Assembly: GCA_023664945.1 (NCBI GenBank)
Contig: JAMPER010000003.1
Location: forward strand, 1-64,000
DNA length: 64,000 bases
Reading direction: 5' to 3'
Source: Alistipes senegalensis
Lineage (GTDB): Bacteria; Pseudomonadota; Gammaproteobacteria; Burkholderiales; Burkholderiaceae_D
Position numbers and translations under genes: made by a program
The notes under the pieces: generated by a model
The model's input: the letters and a program-made list of their open reading frames with translations, nothing else
Database searches by the model: none
Told to the model about the DNA's origin: nothing
Shown: positions 1 to 8,027 of the stretch, in pieces
How positions within the stretch are numbered: position 1 is the stretch's first letter
Layout: each line of letters opens with the position of its first letter

Positions 1-220
1 ACATGGAGATGCCGTCACGGGCGTTCCGGATGGCCTGGTTCATGCCGTTGATTTGAGACGTCATCCGGTCGGATATCCCCAATCCCGCCGCATCATCTTT
101 TGCGCTGTTGATGCGTTTGCCTGAAGACAGTCTCTCCAGTGAGGTGGAAAGTGCCGACTGGGTGTTGTTCAGGTGACGTTGGGAGTTCAGGGACGATATG
201 TTGGTGTTGATGACTTGCAT
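1..220 (-). CDS. fliC: Flagellin, N-terminal part (runs off window edge)
   Basis: The minus strand from 220 reads [20 protein letters not shown] and continues to the window edge. This is the classic flagellin D0/D1 start ([53 protein letters not shown]). Flagellin is exported by the flagellar type III apparatus and polymerises into the filament. About 73 residues are visible; the rest lies outside the window. A GGAGAG ribosome binding site lies 5 bases before the ATG. The 292 bases between this start and the next gene on the other strand hold the upstream region but no flagellar sigma-28 promoter that I would defend. The gene implies that the organism is, or recently was, motile. Confidence 0.95.
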   Translation of the reverse strand, partial: MQVINTNISSLNSQRHLNNTQSALSTSLERLSSGKRINSAKDDAAGLGISDRMTSQINGMNQAIRNARDGISM

Positions 221-512
221 GATGCTCTCCTTAAAATTTGCCTATGAGGTTGTTTTTTCAGAGAAAAATCGCTTTTTTTGCCCAGGCTTTCTTAACACCG
301 GATTGGTAAAATTGTGGCAAGCGCGCCGTTACTGGCTTTGCGGGCTGTTTTTGTGCCGTTTTTGCGTTTGGTGGGCTGTTGTGGCGTTATCAGGATCAGC
401 CCAGATAGGGCGGGTTGCCGGATTGTTTTTGTGTGGCGGGGAGGGCTGGCTGCTACCGGGCGGCTGATTGGGGGATGGTAGAATGATGCGGCATGGAGAT
501 GGCCGGGCAGGT

Positions 513-1763
513 ATGACGACGATTGAGGAAATTCTGGAAAGGCGGATGCGCCGGATGGCGCCGAAAGAGAAGCGGCCGGTTTCCCGCCGGGATATGGCTG
601 CTTTGGCTGTGCCGCTTTTATGGGCGTTTATTTTTCCGGTTGACCGGGCGGTTGTTTTTCTTCATTTGCCGGTATCGTGGTTTGCGGAGGGGGTGTTGTG
701 GCTGACGGCGCTGGCGTTTGCCACGGCGGCGGTTTTTTCGCCGAGGGAGGATGTGATTTCCTGGGAGCAGGTGCCGGAGCCGTGGCAGCGCGGCCTTTTT
801 TTTGCTGCTGCCGGGGTGGCGCTGGCCGGGACGGCGGCGTTATGGTTTTCCGGCCTGGGTTTTCCTGTTTTTTTTGATTTGGCGCTGGCTTCGCTGACGC
901 TGTTGTGGCTGGCACTGCCGTTTCCGGTGCTGGCGGGCAGCCGGGGGGCGTTGCAGCTGTTGTTGTCTGCCATGCGGGTGGGAATGGTGTGGTGGACGGC
1001 GATGTTTTTGCTTTTGTTTGTCCGCGATGGCGCGGCAGGACTTGGGCGGGGCAGTTTACCTGTGGGGGCGCTTTCTTTTTTGGGGCTGACGTACTGGTGG
1101 TTTCTTTCGGTGGCAAAGAGCCTGCTTTCGGATGAAACAGGCGCATGGCCGCCGTTGCAGCCGGGGTGGCAGCGGCGTTACTGGCTGGGGCTGGCCTTGT
1201 GCGCCTGCCTGGTGCTGTTGTGGATGCTGACAGGTTTTACGAATGACGGGAACGGGGTGTATGGCGGCGTGCCTTACCGGCGGCTTTTTCCTTTTTATGA
1301 TGTGGCGGCGCTTCTGGAGCCGCTGGTTTTTTCCGAGGGCAGTTTTTTCCTGCTGCATGCGGTTCCCTGGCAGGCATTGTTTTTTCCGGGTGAAGGCACG
1401 CTGGCGCTGCTTTCCGGTTTGCACTGGCTGGGGCTGTTTGCACTGGCGGCTGCCATAGCCGGTTTGTTTGCCGCGCTTTATGCAGGGATGGTTACCTGCC
1501 TGATGCGGGTGGCTGCGCCGGTTGCTTTTGCTGTTGCGCTGGCGGCTGCCTGGCGGATTGCTGCGGCGTGGCAGGTATTTGCCGGTTTTTCGTGGCAGGC
1601 GCAAAGCAGTTTGCCGGGCGGGGTGGATGAGGTTGTGCTGGCCGGGCAGCATGTGCCGGCGCTTGTTTGCGCGCTGGCAGCGGCGTGTCTTGCGGCGGTG
1701 TTGTGGCGGATAACGCCTGCCTGCCGCAGGGGGGAATATGCCGGACACGGGAAGGCGGGTTAG
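513..1763 (+). CDS. Multi-pass membrane protein, function unknown
   Basis: A 416-residue protein with a short charged N-terminus (TTIEEILERRMRRMAPKEKR) followed by about ten hydrophobic segments rich in Leu, Ala, Phe and Trp, so it is an inner-membrane protein. I do not recognise a family with certainty. I chose the ATG at 513 because the helix-like cytoplasmic leader starts there and GGGCAGG precedes it. ATGs at 468 and 483 are in frame and would add a low-complexity leader. The last codons overlap the 3' end of the convergent gene on the minus strand by four bases. There are no catalytic motifs, and no neighbouring operon partner suggests a role. Confidence 0.8.
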   Translation: MTTIEEILERRMRRMAPKEKRPVSRRDMAALAVPLLWAFIFPVDRAVVFLHLPVSWFAEGVLWLTALAFATAAVFSPREDVISWEQVPEPWQRGLFFAAAGVALAGTAALWFSGLGFPVFFDLALASLTLLWLALPFPVLAGSRGALQLLLSAMRVGMVWWTAMFLLLFVRDGAAGLGRGSLPVGALSFLGLTYWWFLSVAKSLLSDETGAWPPLQPGWQRRYWLGLALCACLVLLWMLTGFTNDGNGVYGGVPYRRLFPFYDVAALLEPLVFSEGSFFLLHAVPWQALFFPGEGTLALLSGLHWLGLFALAAAIAGLFAALYAGMVTCLMRVAAPVAFAVALAAAWRIAAAWQVFAGFSWQAQSSLPGGVDEVVLAGQHVPALVCALAAACLAAVLWRITPACRRGEYAGHGKAG

Positions 1764-2014
1764 GGCCTGCGTGACATGAGGCGGTTTAGCAGGGCGCGGG
1801 TTTCGGTGAAGGCGGCATCGGCATCGGCGTTGCCGTTGTCTATGCAAGGCTGCTGTGCCGAGAGGTGGGCGATGATTTCTTTTTTGCGTGCGCGCAGGAC
1901 GGGCAGCATTTCTTCAACTACGTCGGTTGTGCCGCGAACTCTGACAGCGCCATTTTTCAGGCAGAATTCGATGCCTTGTTCGCGGCAGTAGGCAATCAGC
2001 TTGGCAATGTGCAT
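1760..2014 (-). CDS. Small protein resembling a TubC N-terminal docking domain
   Basis: 84 residues. The first 50 (LIAYCREQGIEFCLKNGAVRV, then a helix ending ARKKEIIAHL) match the fold pattern of TubC_N-type docking domains: helix, two short strands around a GxxRVRG turn, then a basic helix ending K-E-I-I-A. In known systems this domain mediates subunit contacts at the N-terminus of NRPS/PKS proteins, and it also occurs alone in small proteins of unknown role. No NRPS or PKS gene is present here. The C-terminal 30 residues are polar and probably disordered. The gene is tail-to-tail with the membrane protein gene, overlapping it by four bases. The family assignment rests on pattern only. Confidence 0.65.
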   Translation of the reverse strand: MHIAKLIAYCREQGIEFCLKNGAVRVRGTTDVVEEMLPVLRARKKEIIAHLSAQQPCIDNGNADADAAFTETRALLNRLMSRRP

Positions 2015-2187
2015 AACGCGGTGTTGATCATGATGGCGGATGCCCAGTTTACCGGCAGGCTGGCGGCGGTTTATGGAAATATCTCAAGTTTTTGGATGTA
2101 CCGGGTTTTGGCGGGTGGTTTGAAAAAGCGCTTCCGCCGGGGCATACTGGTATTTTTGGTGTGGGGCAGGGTGCTGCCGGTGGGCTG

Positions 2188-3081
2188 ATGCTGAGAAAAA
2201 CGGTTTTTTCTGTTGGGGTGCGCTTTTTTTGCCGGGTGCTTGTTTTCCCGTTTCTTTTTTTGCTGCCGTCTGTGGTGCTGGCAGATGTTGCCTTTGATCT
2301 GGAGGAAGGGTACCGGTTGTACCAGAAGCGGCAGTACAGGGAGGCGCTGCCACTGGTTAGGCAGGCGGCGCAGGCAGGCAACCCGATGGCGCAGACGCTT
2401 TTGGGGATGATGTATGAGGAGGGGCGCGGCGTTGCGCTGGATATGCATGAGGCAATCAGGTGGTACCGGCTGGGGGCGGAGGGCGGTTCGACGACAGCGC
2501 AGACGGTGCTGGGCCTTTTGTATTACGACGGGCGGGTAGTTTCGCGGGATTATGCCCAGGCGGTGCAATGGTTTTCCCGGGCGGCGCAGAAGGGGCATGT
2601 GATGGCGCAGCGGATGCTGGCAGACAGTTACCGCAAGGGAAACGGGGTAGGCCGCGATGATGCGGCGGCAGCAGCATGGTACAAAAAGGCGGCGCAGCAG
2701 GGGGATATGGCTTCCCAGTACAATTTGGGGTATTTGTATTATGCCGGTTTGGGCGTACGGAAAAGCGACAGCGAGGCGTTGCGCTGGCTGACGCTGGCCG
2801 AGGCCAAGGGGGATATCCGCGCCCGGGCGCTTTTGGGTGTAATGTTTATGCAGGGGCGCGGGGCAAGGCAGGATGCGGCGCGGGGGATGGAGTTGATTCG
2901 CAGCGCGGCGCAGGGCGGCTCGCCGGAGGCGCAGTATCTTTTGGGATATGCCTATGAGACGGGCATGACGGTGAAAAAGGATATTGAGGAAGCGGTCAGG
3001 TGGTACCGGCTTGCGGCGGAGCAGGGTTCAATGGAGGCGAGAAAGCAGCTTCAGGCATTGTATGAGCGCGGTCAATACTAG
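2188..3081 (+). CDS. Secreted Sel1-repeat protein (6 repeats)
   Basis: 297 residues. The start at 2188 gives a good export signal (MLRKTVFSVGVRFFCRVLVF, hydrophobic core, cleavage near VLA-DVA). The open frame extends upstream to 2092 but that part is not signal-like. The mature part begins with a TPR-like unit (EEGYRLYQKRQYREALPLVRQAA) and then has about six Sel1-like repeats of about 36 residues, recognised by the LLGMMYEEGRGV, VLGLLYYDG, NLGYLYYAGLGV and LLGYAYETG cores and A-x-x-WYRLAA helices. Sel1 repeats form an alpha-alpha solenoid used as a protein-binding scaffold, so the expected location is the periplasm or outside. One of eleven Sel1 genes in the window. Partner unknown. Confidence 0.9.
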   Translation: MLRKTVFSVGVRFFCRVLVFPFLFLLPSVVLADVAFDLEEGYRLYQKRQYREALPLVRQAAQAGNPMAQTLLGMMYEEGRGVALDMHEAIRWYRLGAEGGSTTAQTVLGLLYYDGRVVSRDYAQAVQWFSRAAQKGHVMAQRMLADSYRKGNGVGRDDAAAAAWYKKAAQQGDMASQYNLGYLYYAGLGVRKSDSEALRWLTLAEAKGDIRARALLGVMFMQGRGARQDAARGMELIRSAAQGGSPEAQYLLGYAYETGMTVKKDIEEAVRWYRLAAEQGSMEARKQLQALYERGQY

Positions 3082-3205
3082 GTGTTTTCGGGCAGGTTTT
3101 CGTGGTTTTTCAGGAAAAAGGAGGGGGCTTTTCTGCTATGCTTTTGCCTGATGGAAGGACGGTGTGAACCTGCTATTGCGACAGGAAACGAAAAGAAGCA
3201 GATAA

Positions 3206-3799
3206 ATGGGACGTTTTACAGATTTGATACGGCAGCATGTGAACCGGTATGCCCATCTGGGTGCGGAAACGGCTCCCAATGGCGCGGTTTGCACGGGATA
3301 TGTCCGGCATGTGCCGGGCGGCGCATGGCTGCATACGGCTTATCCTCCTTTGACGGAAGAAGGCGTGAGGCGCATGGTGCGGCTTATCCGGCGGAAGTTG
3401 CCGGGGGAGCTGCACGAATTTTACCTTGAGGCGAACGGCCTGGGTTATATGCTGGATACGCTTATTCTGGCAGGCTTGCCGGAGAGCGCTGTCCGTACGC
3501 CGGATGCCCCGCCTATGCCTTATTCTATTGAAGCGCTGGACGGGCAGGACCGTCCGGGCGATGCGCGGGATGATATGGTTTTTTTCGGCGCGTATGACTA
3601 TGATTTTTCCCGGCTGTATATGCGGGAGGATGATTCCCGCGTGTTTTATTGCGCTTTTGATTCGGCCGAGCCGATCGGGGAGTGGCCTTCGCTTTATGAT
3701 TGCCTGCGCAGCGAGTTTGGCCGGATTGACAGTTTGCGTAACCGGAACGGGGAGTTGTTTGATCTGGAATGTTCTCCTTTGCCGTTTGGACGAACGTAG
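3206..3799 (+). CDS. SUKH (SMI1/KNR4) domain protein
   Basis: 197 residues, no signal peptide. The core (PGELHEFYLEANGLGYMLDT, later FFGAYDYDFSRLYMREDDSRV and EWPSLYDCLRSEFGRIDSL) follows the SMI1/KNR4 pattern: an acidic helix with a LxxFYxxANG turn, a strand region, W/F-rich strands reporting a Ser or Asp-rich stretch, and a terminal helix. SUKH proteins commonly act as immunity proteins of polymorphic toxins, but many are stand-alone with no known partner. No toxin gene is visible next to it. Its neighbours are two Sel1 proteins, which are another class frequently found near secreted effectors. The start ATG at 3206 follows AAGAAGCAGATAA, a moderate ribosome binding site. Confidence 0.7.
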   Translation: MGRFTDLIRQHVNRYAHLGAETAPNGAVCTGYVRHVPGGAWLHTAYPPLTEEGVRRMVRLIRRKLPGELHEFYLEANGLGYMLDTLILAGLPESAVRTPDAPPMPYSIEALDGQDRPGDARDDMVFFGAYDYDFSRLYMREDDSRVFYCAFDSAEPIGEWPSLYDCLRSEFGRIDSLRNRNGELFDLECSPLPFGRT

Positions 3800-3911
3800 G
3801 CGGGACAAGGGCAGGACGGCTGCTTTTTTTCTTTTTGGAAAGAAATTTGCGGCATGATGAGATATATACCGGAGCCAGGCGTAAGCCTGGCCCGGGGAAT
3901 GGGGGCATTGG

Positions 3912-6900
3912 GTGGATGACAAGGATTTCAGGAAGGCAATGAAATGGTACCGGCGTGCGCCGGTAACCCATGTTGCGCCTGAAACCGGCAGCCTGGCTGC
4001 TCCGCCGAGGAAGGATATTGCCCATCGTGAAAAAGCACGGGTCTGGTTTCCCCGCCAGACGCCGGCCGGCCTGTCCAGCCAGCAGGAGGGTGAGGGAGGC
4101 GGAATGCCGGAGGAAAAAACGGAAGAAGCCATGCAGGGCGCCGTGACGGTTTATCGGGAAAAGAAGGTGGCTGCATACGGCCGTTCTGAAAAGGTGGATG
4201 CGCCGGAAGCCATGGATGCGCCGGATGTGCCGCTGGCTGACACGATGTCGGCAGACAATCCTCCCTGTGATGTGGATTACCGGGCTGTTCCTGATGGGGA
4301 GGTGTTGCAGCTGGGTATGGATGAGGAGGCTGCCTCTTCGGAGGAAGAGGCAGTGTCAGCTGATCCGTTTGCCGATATGATTGCTTCGGTTGAGGCTGGT
4401 CTGGCCGGTATGCTGGCTGAAGGGCCGCCGGTTGCAGACGGTGAATACGATGAGGAGGCAGGTGGGCAGGAGGCTGAAGAGGATGTTGCAGAGGTTGCAA
4501 TGGAACCTGAAACCGGATCTGAAGATGCGCCGGTATTGAGTGAAGAGGCAGCAGAAGAAGATGAAACGGCTGCGCTGCTTGCCGGGTTAAGTGAGGAAGA
4601 GCGTGCGGAGATTGCCGGGTTTGATTTGTCGTTGCTCAGGGAAGACGGGCCATTACCGGCTGGCAGCCCTGGCTTGCAGGAAGAAACGGCGTTGACAACC
4701 GGGATGAGCGAGGAGGAACGGGCAGAGATTGCCGGATTTGATCCGGCTTTGCTGGCTGGGGCCAGCGCATTGGAGGCGGAGGAAGCGGAAGAGTCGTTGG
4801 TGGCAGCAGAGGAAGCCGAAGCGGCCGAAGCGCCATTGGCCGAAGCCTTTAGTGAAGAGAGCGAAGCTGAAGATAGCGGTGAAGAGACAGCATCAGGAGC
4901 CCTGCCCGAACCGGAGCCAGGCAGTGAAGAAGCCGTGTTGCCTGCGGAAGAACCCGGGCAGGCAGCGGTTTCGGGAGAGGCAGAAACTGGCAGCGAACCG
5001 GTGGCCGTATCACAGGAAGCCGATGTTGTTGTGATAGAGGAAGCAGCGGCACCAGCTGGAATTTCAGAAAACGGGATACAAGCCGAACAGGCTTTTTTAG
5101 AGGAAAGCCAGGCAGTACCGGAGGCAATAGAAGCGTTACCGGAAGCCACGGAAGAAAATGCCGCGGTTGTGGCGAAAGAGGCAGAAGCGGTACAGGCAGC
5201 GCCGGAATCCGTTATGGAGGATATTGCGGCAACCGAGGCGGAACCCGTTATGCCGGAAGGTGAAGACGGGACGATGGCCGATGGCGATGCCGCTATCGGA
5301 GAGCCGGAAGTCCCGCTGGTTGCAGAAGGCATGGCAGAGAAGGGGTATCCTGGCGGTGGCGCTGTGCTGCCTGCCTTTCAGGAGGCCGAAGCGGATGTTG
5401 AAGCAATGGCGGCGGAAGGGGAAGCGGTTCAGGCGGGGCAGGAAGCTGCCGGTGGGGGCGGTATGGCGGAGGCCGAACCGGAACCTGTTGCAGAAGCGGC
5501 GGATTGGCCGGAAACAGAATCCTTTGCAGGAGGCGCGGCTTTTGCTGCGGACCATGTTTTTGCCAGTGAAGATGAGGGGGTAGCGGCAGGATTGGCAGGG
5601 ATGCCGGAAGGCGGGCAGCCTGATCCGGCCTTATCTGCCGTGCCAGGGAAAGTTGAGGAAGAAGCAGCGCCGGCGGCTGGTTTTGATGGGGCAGGCCAGG
5701 CATTTTTGTCTGATATGCCTGTTGCAACCGGGCCGGATGAAGCTGGGGCTGCGCTTGATGCGGCAGGTGAGGAAGCTGTAACAGAAACGGTAATGGAACC
5801 GGTACCCAGCCCGGAAGGGGAAGATGCGGCGACAGGAAATGTTCCTGATGCCGGAGAGATATTGCCTGCCGGAGACGCAGGGCAGGAAACAGCAGAAGCC
5901 ACCGGCGATGAGTTGGTGATGTCTGAAGAAAGCGAAGGCAGCGATATCGCGCATGTTGCCGGGGAGCCTGGCGAAGTGGAGGAGGCGCAGCCTGCTCAGG
6001 ATGTGCCGGAGGCAGAAGAAGCTGGTGGAAGAATGATGCCGGAAGCGGGCTTTGCCGGTTTTGCCGAAAGCACGGGCGAAACTGAAGAGGGTTTGCCTGA
6101 AGCAGCGTTGGCGGAATCAGGCGCTGTGCAGGCAGGGCAGGAAGAGCCTGTTATGGAAGCGCCAAGCGCAGGGGGGGATGAGACTGGTGCCGAAGGGGCT
6201 TTGCCGGAAGTGTCCGGGCTGGATGTAACAGAAGCGTCAGCTGGGATGCCAGTTGTGCCGGAAGGAAATGGCAGCGATGTTTCCCTTGCTGTCGGGGAAG
6301 AAGCTGGCGAAGTGGAAGCGGCTTTGCTGGCTGGAGCCAGCGCATTGGAGGCGGAGGAAGCCGAAGAGGCCGAGGCGCCATTGGCCGAAGCCTTTAGTGA
6401 AGAGAGCGAAGCTGAAGCGGGATTAAGTGATTTTGGCGAAAGCCCAGATGAAAGCGAAGCCGGGATATTGGAAGCAGCCTTGGCGGAAGCAGATACTGTG
6501 CAGGCGGAGCCTAAACCTGAAGCCGAAGATAGCGGTGAAGAGACAGCATCAGGAGCCCTGCCAGAACTGGAGCCAGGCAGTGAAGAAGCCGTGTTGCCTG
6601 CGGAAGGACCCGGGCAGGCAGCGGTTTCTGGAGAGGCAGAAACCGGCGGCGAACCGGTGGCCGTATCACAGGAAGTCGATGCTGTTGTGATAATGGATGC
6701 GCCGTCAGCTGAAGCGAAAATGCCGGAGGATGTTTCGGAAGAAGCGGATGTTGGGCAGGATGCGGCTGCCGAAGCGCCTGACGGGGAAGAGGCTGTACTG
6801 ATTCAGGAGATGCCGGAATCAGACGCGGCAGCGAAACCGGCGCAGGAAACCGGGCCGGAGAGCCTTGCCGAAGGAGCAGGTGAGGCTGAAGCCGGCTTGC

Positions 6901-7691
6901 CTGAAGGTGTGCCGGTTGAACCGGAAGCGGCACAGGCAGGGATGGAATCCACTATTGAGGAGGAGGATGCAGGGGATTTAGGGCAGGAACCGGAGGCCGG
7001 ATTGGCCGGACAAGCTGAAGAAGCGGCTGCGCCAGCGCCATCTGGCGCGGCGGTTTTGCCGGACCCGGAGACGGCGCTGGCGGACGGGATTTTGCTGGCG
7101 GAAGGGGAAGCGCTGCCGTCTGCGCCGGTTGCCGCAACAGGCGATATGGTGGCAGGGCCAAAAGTGGTGATGCCGGAAGAAGAGGTGTTTCGCGACAAGA
7201 TGCGGAGCCACCAGCGCAACCGGATGGCGGTTGCAGAATACAAGGTTGCCGCAGCTTATGCGCGGGAAGGGACGGAAAAGGCTTATCAGGAAGCGGTCAA
7301 GTGGTATACCCGTGCAGCGGAAAAAGGGCATGCGGTTTCCTGTTTTAACCTGGGCAATATTTATTATGCCGGACGGGGCGTGGTGCAGGATTATGCCAAA
7401 GCGGCGGACTGGTATGAGCTGGCGGCAAGGCAGGGCGTGGCACGTGCCCAGGATAATCTGGGCCTGATGTTTTTCCACGGCCGGGGCAGGCCGGTTGAAC
7501 CGGAAACGGCTGTGTACTGGTTCCGCCAGGCGGCGATCCAGGGGTTTGCGCCCGCGCAGTACAAGCTGGCGATTCATCTGGAGGCCGGGGTAGGGGTGGA
7601 GCCCAACCGGGAAGAAGCGCTTTACTGGTTTAGGAAGGCGGCTTCGCAGGGGCATGAGCAGGCGGAAAAAGAAGCGGCGCGCCTGGAGTAA
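3912..7691 (+). CDS. Giant acidic low-complexity protein with C-terminal Sel1 repeats
   Basis: 1259 residues starting at GTG 3912 (ATG 3939 is the alternative). Residues 1-90 are mixed and basic. About residues 95-1080 are extraordinarily rich in Glu, Ala, Gly and Pro with almost no Lys or Arg, so this part should be intrinsically disordered with a very large negative charge. Short motifs recur, such as EEERAEIAGFD twice, GASALEAEEAEE twice and APLAEAFSEESEAE twice. About residues 1110-1259 return to normal composition and form three to four Sel1 repeats (NLGNIYYAGRGV, NLGLMFFHGRGR, ending EKEAARLE). No signal peptide or membrane segment is seen, unlike the other Sel1 genes here, so it is probably cytoplasmic. 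Its function is unknown; a tethered scaffold or polyanion-like binding protein is an inference. Confidence 0.85.
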   Translation: MDDKDFRKAMKWYRRAPVTHVAPETGSLAAPPRKDIAHREKARVWFPRQTPAGLSSQQEGEGGGMPEEKTEEAMQGAVTVYREKKVAAYGRSEKVDAPEAMDAPDVPLADTMSADNPPCDVDYRAVPDGEVLQLGMDEEAASSEEEAVSADPFADMIASVEAGLAGMLAEGPPVADGEYDEEAGGQEAEEDVAEVAMEPETGSEDAPVLSEEAAEEDETAALLAGLSEEERAEIAGFDLSLLREDGPLPAGSPGLQEETALTTGMSEEERAEIAGFDPALLAGASALEAEEAEESLVAAEEAEAAEAPLAEAFSEESEAEDSGEETASGALPEPEPGSEEAVLPAEEPGQAAVSGEAETGSEPVAVSQEADVVVIEEAAAPAGISENGIQAEQAFLEESQAVPEAIEALPEATEENAAVVAKEAEAVQAAPESVMEDIAATEAEPVMPEGEDGTMADGDAAIGEPEVPLVAEGMAEKGYPGGGAVLPAFQEAEADVEAMAAEGEAVQAGQEAAGGGGMAEAEPEPVAEAADWPETESFAGGAAFAADHVFASEDEGVAAGLAGMPEGGQPDPALSAVPGKVEEEAAPAAGFDGAGQAFLSDMPVATGPDEAGAALDAAGEEAVTETVMEPVPSPEGEDAATGNVPDAGEILPAGDAGQETAEATGDELVMSEESEGSDIAHVAGEPGEVEEAQPAQDVPEAEEAGGRMMPEAGFAGFAESTGETEEGLPEAALAESGAVQAGQEEPVMEAPSAGGDETGAEGALPEVSGLDVTEASAGMPVVPEGNGSDVSLAVGEEAGEVEAALLAGASALEAEEAEEAEAPLAEAFSEESEAEAGLSDFGESPDESEAGILEAALAEADTVQAEPKPEAEDSGEETASGALPELEPGSEEAVLPAEGPGQAAVSGEAETGGEPVAVSQEVDAVVIMDAPSAEAKMPEDVSEEADVGQDAAAEAPDGEEAVLIQEMPESDAAAKPAQETGPESLAEGAGEAEAGLPEGVPVEPEAAQAGMESTIEEEDAGDLGQEPEAGLAGQAEEAAAPAPSGAAVLPDPETALADGILLAEGEALPSAPVAATGDMVAGPKVVMPEEEVFRDKMRSHQRNRMAVAEYKVAAAYAREGTEKAYQEAVKWYTRAAEKGHAVSCFNLGNIYYAGRGVVQDYAKAADWYELAARQGVARAQDNLGLMFFHGRGRPVEPETAVYWFRQAAIQGFAPAQYKLAIHLEAGVGVEPNREEALYWFRKAASQGHEQAEKEAARLE
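4746..5036 (+). repeat. Internal duplication, copy A
   Basis: Bases 4746-5036 recur almost identically as copy B at 6321-6692, in the same reading frame of the acidic protein. The matching stretches begin GCTTTGCTGGCTGG and end GTTGTGATA. The start and end blocks are nearly identical at nucleotide level with only scattered substitutions, which points to a recent intragenic duplication or gene conversion. Confidence 0.85.
6321..6692 (+). repeat. Internal duplication, copy B (with insertion)
   Basis: Second copy of the 4746-5036 segment. It lacks about 30 bases found in copy A (around 4795-4825) and carries about 107 extra bases (about 6418-6524, encoding GLSDFGESPDESEAGILEAA and the residues after it) between its two conserved halves. 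Both changes keep the frame. Confidence 0.85.
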
Positions 7692-8027
7692 AGAGGGATT
7701 TTAAATTTTTGTCCCGATTTTGGGGAGCAGCCTGTTCCGGATAAAGGCGGCATGCCGAACTGCCTGTTTCAGAGGACAAAATAACAGGAAGAAATGGGCC
7801 TGTCAGGAAAGATGCTGAAGGTTTTTGTATTTATTGCCTGGGGTTTCGCTGCCTAATCTGAACAGGTACCTGCTGCAAAATGAAATGAGGCCAGCCTGTT
7901 TTTTCATTGCACAGGGTTATCCCCTGTTTCAAGTTATTCTGTGTATATCCATATATTTCCGGTAAAAGGCCATTGTTATTTGCCGAAACAGGTTTTCCTG
8001 CCATATCATTTTGTGTGGCGCCATATT
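7692..8027. other. Intergenic region, A+T-rich, convergent gene ends
   Basis: 336 bases between the 3' ends of two convergent genes. It holds an inverted repeat ACAGGG-TTATC-CCCTGT at 7911-7927 that lacks a good T tract. No open frame with a plausible start, tRNA or repeat was seen. The drop in G+C begins here and continues to about 9.9 kb. Confidence 0.6.

Noticed and set aside
221-320. Sigma-28 flagellar promoter before the flagellin gene
   Set aside because: TAAG and GCGAT elements are present, but their spacing is off by three bases or more.
4277-5902. Ser/Ala-rich antisense open frames opposite the acidic protein
   Set aside because: They are the complement of Glu/Ala codons; the plus frame continues into a genuine Sel1 domain, the antisense frames into nothing.
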